A DNA stretch of 64,000 bases. Source: JBGPEQ01 sp050180895. GTDB taxonomy: Bacteria > Pseudomonadota > Alphaproteobacteria > Dongiales > Dongiaceae. The translations under genes were made by a program, and so were the position numbers. The stretch is from positions 1 through 64,000 of the forward strand of contig JBFXDS010000018.1 in assembly GCA_050180895.1 (NCBI GenBank), in the 5' to 3' direction. Below are positions 63,168 to 64,000 of the stretch, one piece after another (within the stretch, counting starts at the first letter, position 1; every line of letters begins with the position of its first letter). The notes under the pieces are model-generated. The model made no database searches. It was given only the letters and a program-made list of their open reading frames with translations, and was not told the origin of the DNA.

Positions 63168-63461
63168 TCAAACCCAGCGGAAAACCGCGATGGCATAGAG
63201 AATGGCGATGGCGAGACCGCCCCACAGCGGCGTTCCCATGAGGCCGAGCCAGGCGAGGAAAATGAAGGCGCTGCCCAGGAGCGAAATGAACAGCCGGTCG
63301 CCGCGTGTCGTGTCGAGACCGAGGATGCCCCGGCGCGGCGCACCGCCCGGCGCGAAGTATTCCCACACAGACATGGCGCAGAGGCACAGGAAGATGAAGA
63401 CGAAGAATGCAGCGGTCGGCCAAGTCCAGGCCATCCAGTGCAGCAGCGACGTGTCCTGCAT
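63168..63461 (-). CDS. DUF2160 small membrane protein of a glycerol-type ABC transporter
   Basis: A 97-residue protein with three membrane helices (WPTAAFFVFIFLCLCAMSVW, FISLLGSAFIFLAWLGLMG, GLAIAILYAIAVFRWV) and the signature WEYFAPGGAPRRGILGLDTT. This is the DUF2160 family, found in glycerol ABC operons of Rhizobium (there called GlpU). It starts 15 bases after the permease stop and was probably acquired with the transporter. Confidence 0.85.
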   Translation of the reverse strand: MQDTSLLHWMAWTWPTAAFFVFIFLCLCAMSVWEYFAPGGAPRRGILGLDTTRGDRLFISLLGSAFIFLAWLGLMGTPLWGGLAIAILYAIAVFRWV

Positions 63462-63476
63462 CCTACACCTGCCCGA

Positions 63477-64000
<524 letters not shown>

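Overview
The window is high-GC chromosomal DNA from an alphaproteobacterium. The evidence is the rpsP-rimM-trmD-rplS order beside ffh, a dapF-mtaB-ftsY operon with 4-base overlaps, a DUF2336 protein paired with a PAS histidine kinase, a Rhizobium-type polyol ABC cassette (small DUF2160 protein plus permease), and short palindromic repeats of the kind common in this class. I cannot place it below class level. A run of 10 N flanked by identical 127-base sequences shows that this is a draft, probably short-read, assembly.

Layout. 1-4.3 kb: ribosome maturation and SRP operon (rplS, trmD, rimM, rpsP, a VOC-family gene, ffh), all on the minus strand. 4.4-5.1 kb: a PIN toxin and Phd/YefM antitoxin pair with a 35-base palindromic operator. 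5.2-6.5 kb: an MFS transporter. 6.8-9.8 kb: dapF-mtaB-ftsY, preceded by a perfect CRP-type site. 10-12.4 kb: FkbM methyltransferase, EamA exporter, Nudix hydrolase. 12.5-16.5 kb: a large secreted RTX metalloprotease gene that contains the assembly gap. 16.7-20.5 kb: an unknown protein, then DUF2336 and a PAS histidine kinase. 20.7-28.4 kb: pgk, an aminotransferase with a methyltransferase, alanine racemase with an unknown protein, a DUF2167 protein and a double cupin. 28.4-29.1 kb: a HicAB pair whose toxin is frameshifted. 29.1-33.5 kb: a glycosyltransferase with a histone-like tail, a polyamine-type binding protein and gamma-glutamyltransferase.

33.6-39.7 kb: a CHASE2 adenylate cyclase, a persulfide dioxygenase-rhodanese fusion, and a sodium/proton antiporter with a cyclic-nucleotide-binding tail. 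39.8-42.5... to 45.0 kb holds the most unusual group: lysine 2,3-aminomutase, two ATP-grasp ligases and a GNAT acetyltransferase in one transcription unit, with a DMT exporter reading away from it. Together they look like a small pathway that makes, couples, acylates and perhaps exports a beta-lysine derivative. 45-51 kb: aldehyde dehydrogenase and an RND efflux pair. 51.1-52.3 kb: a decayed stretch with a peptidase fragment, an IS110 remnant and one small membrane protein gene.

52.4-57.0 kb: an amino acid permease with a terminator-like hairpin in its leader, a hybrid histidine kinase and a NarL-type regulator, the last two separated by a 200-base nested palindrome. 57.2-58.8 kb: an ammonium transporter followed by a small membrane protein, with no glnK. 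59.5-64 kb: a polyol uptake and catabolism operon (glycerol-1-phosphate-dehydrogenase-like enzyme, FGGY kinase, TIM-barrel protein, DUF2160 protein, ABC permease) that runs off the right edge. I found no rRNA, tRNA or CRISPR array.
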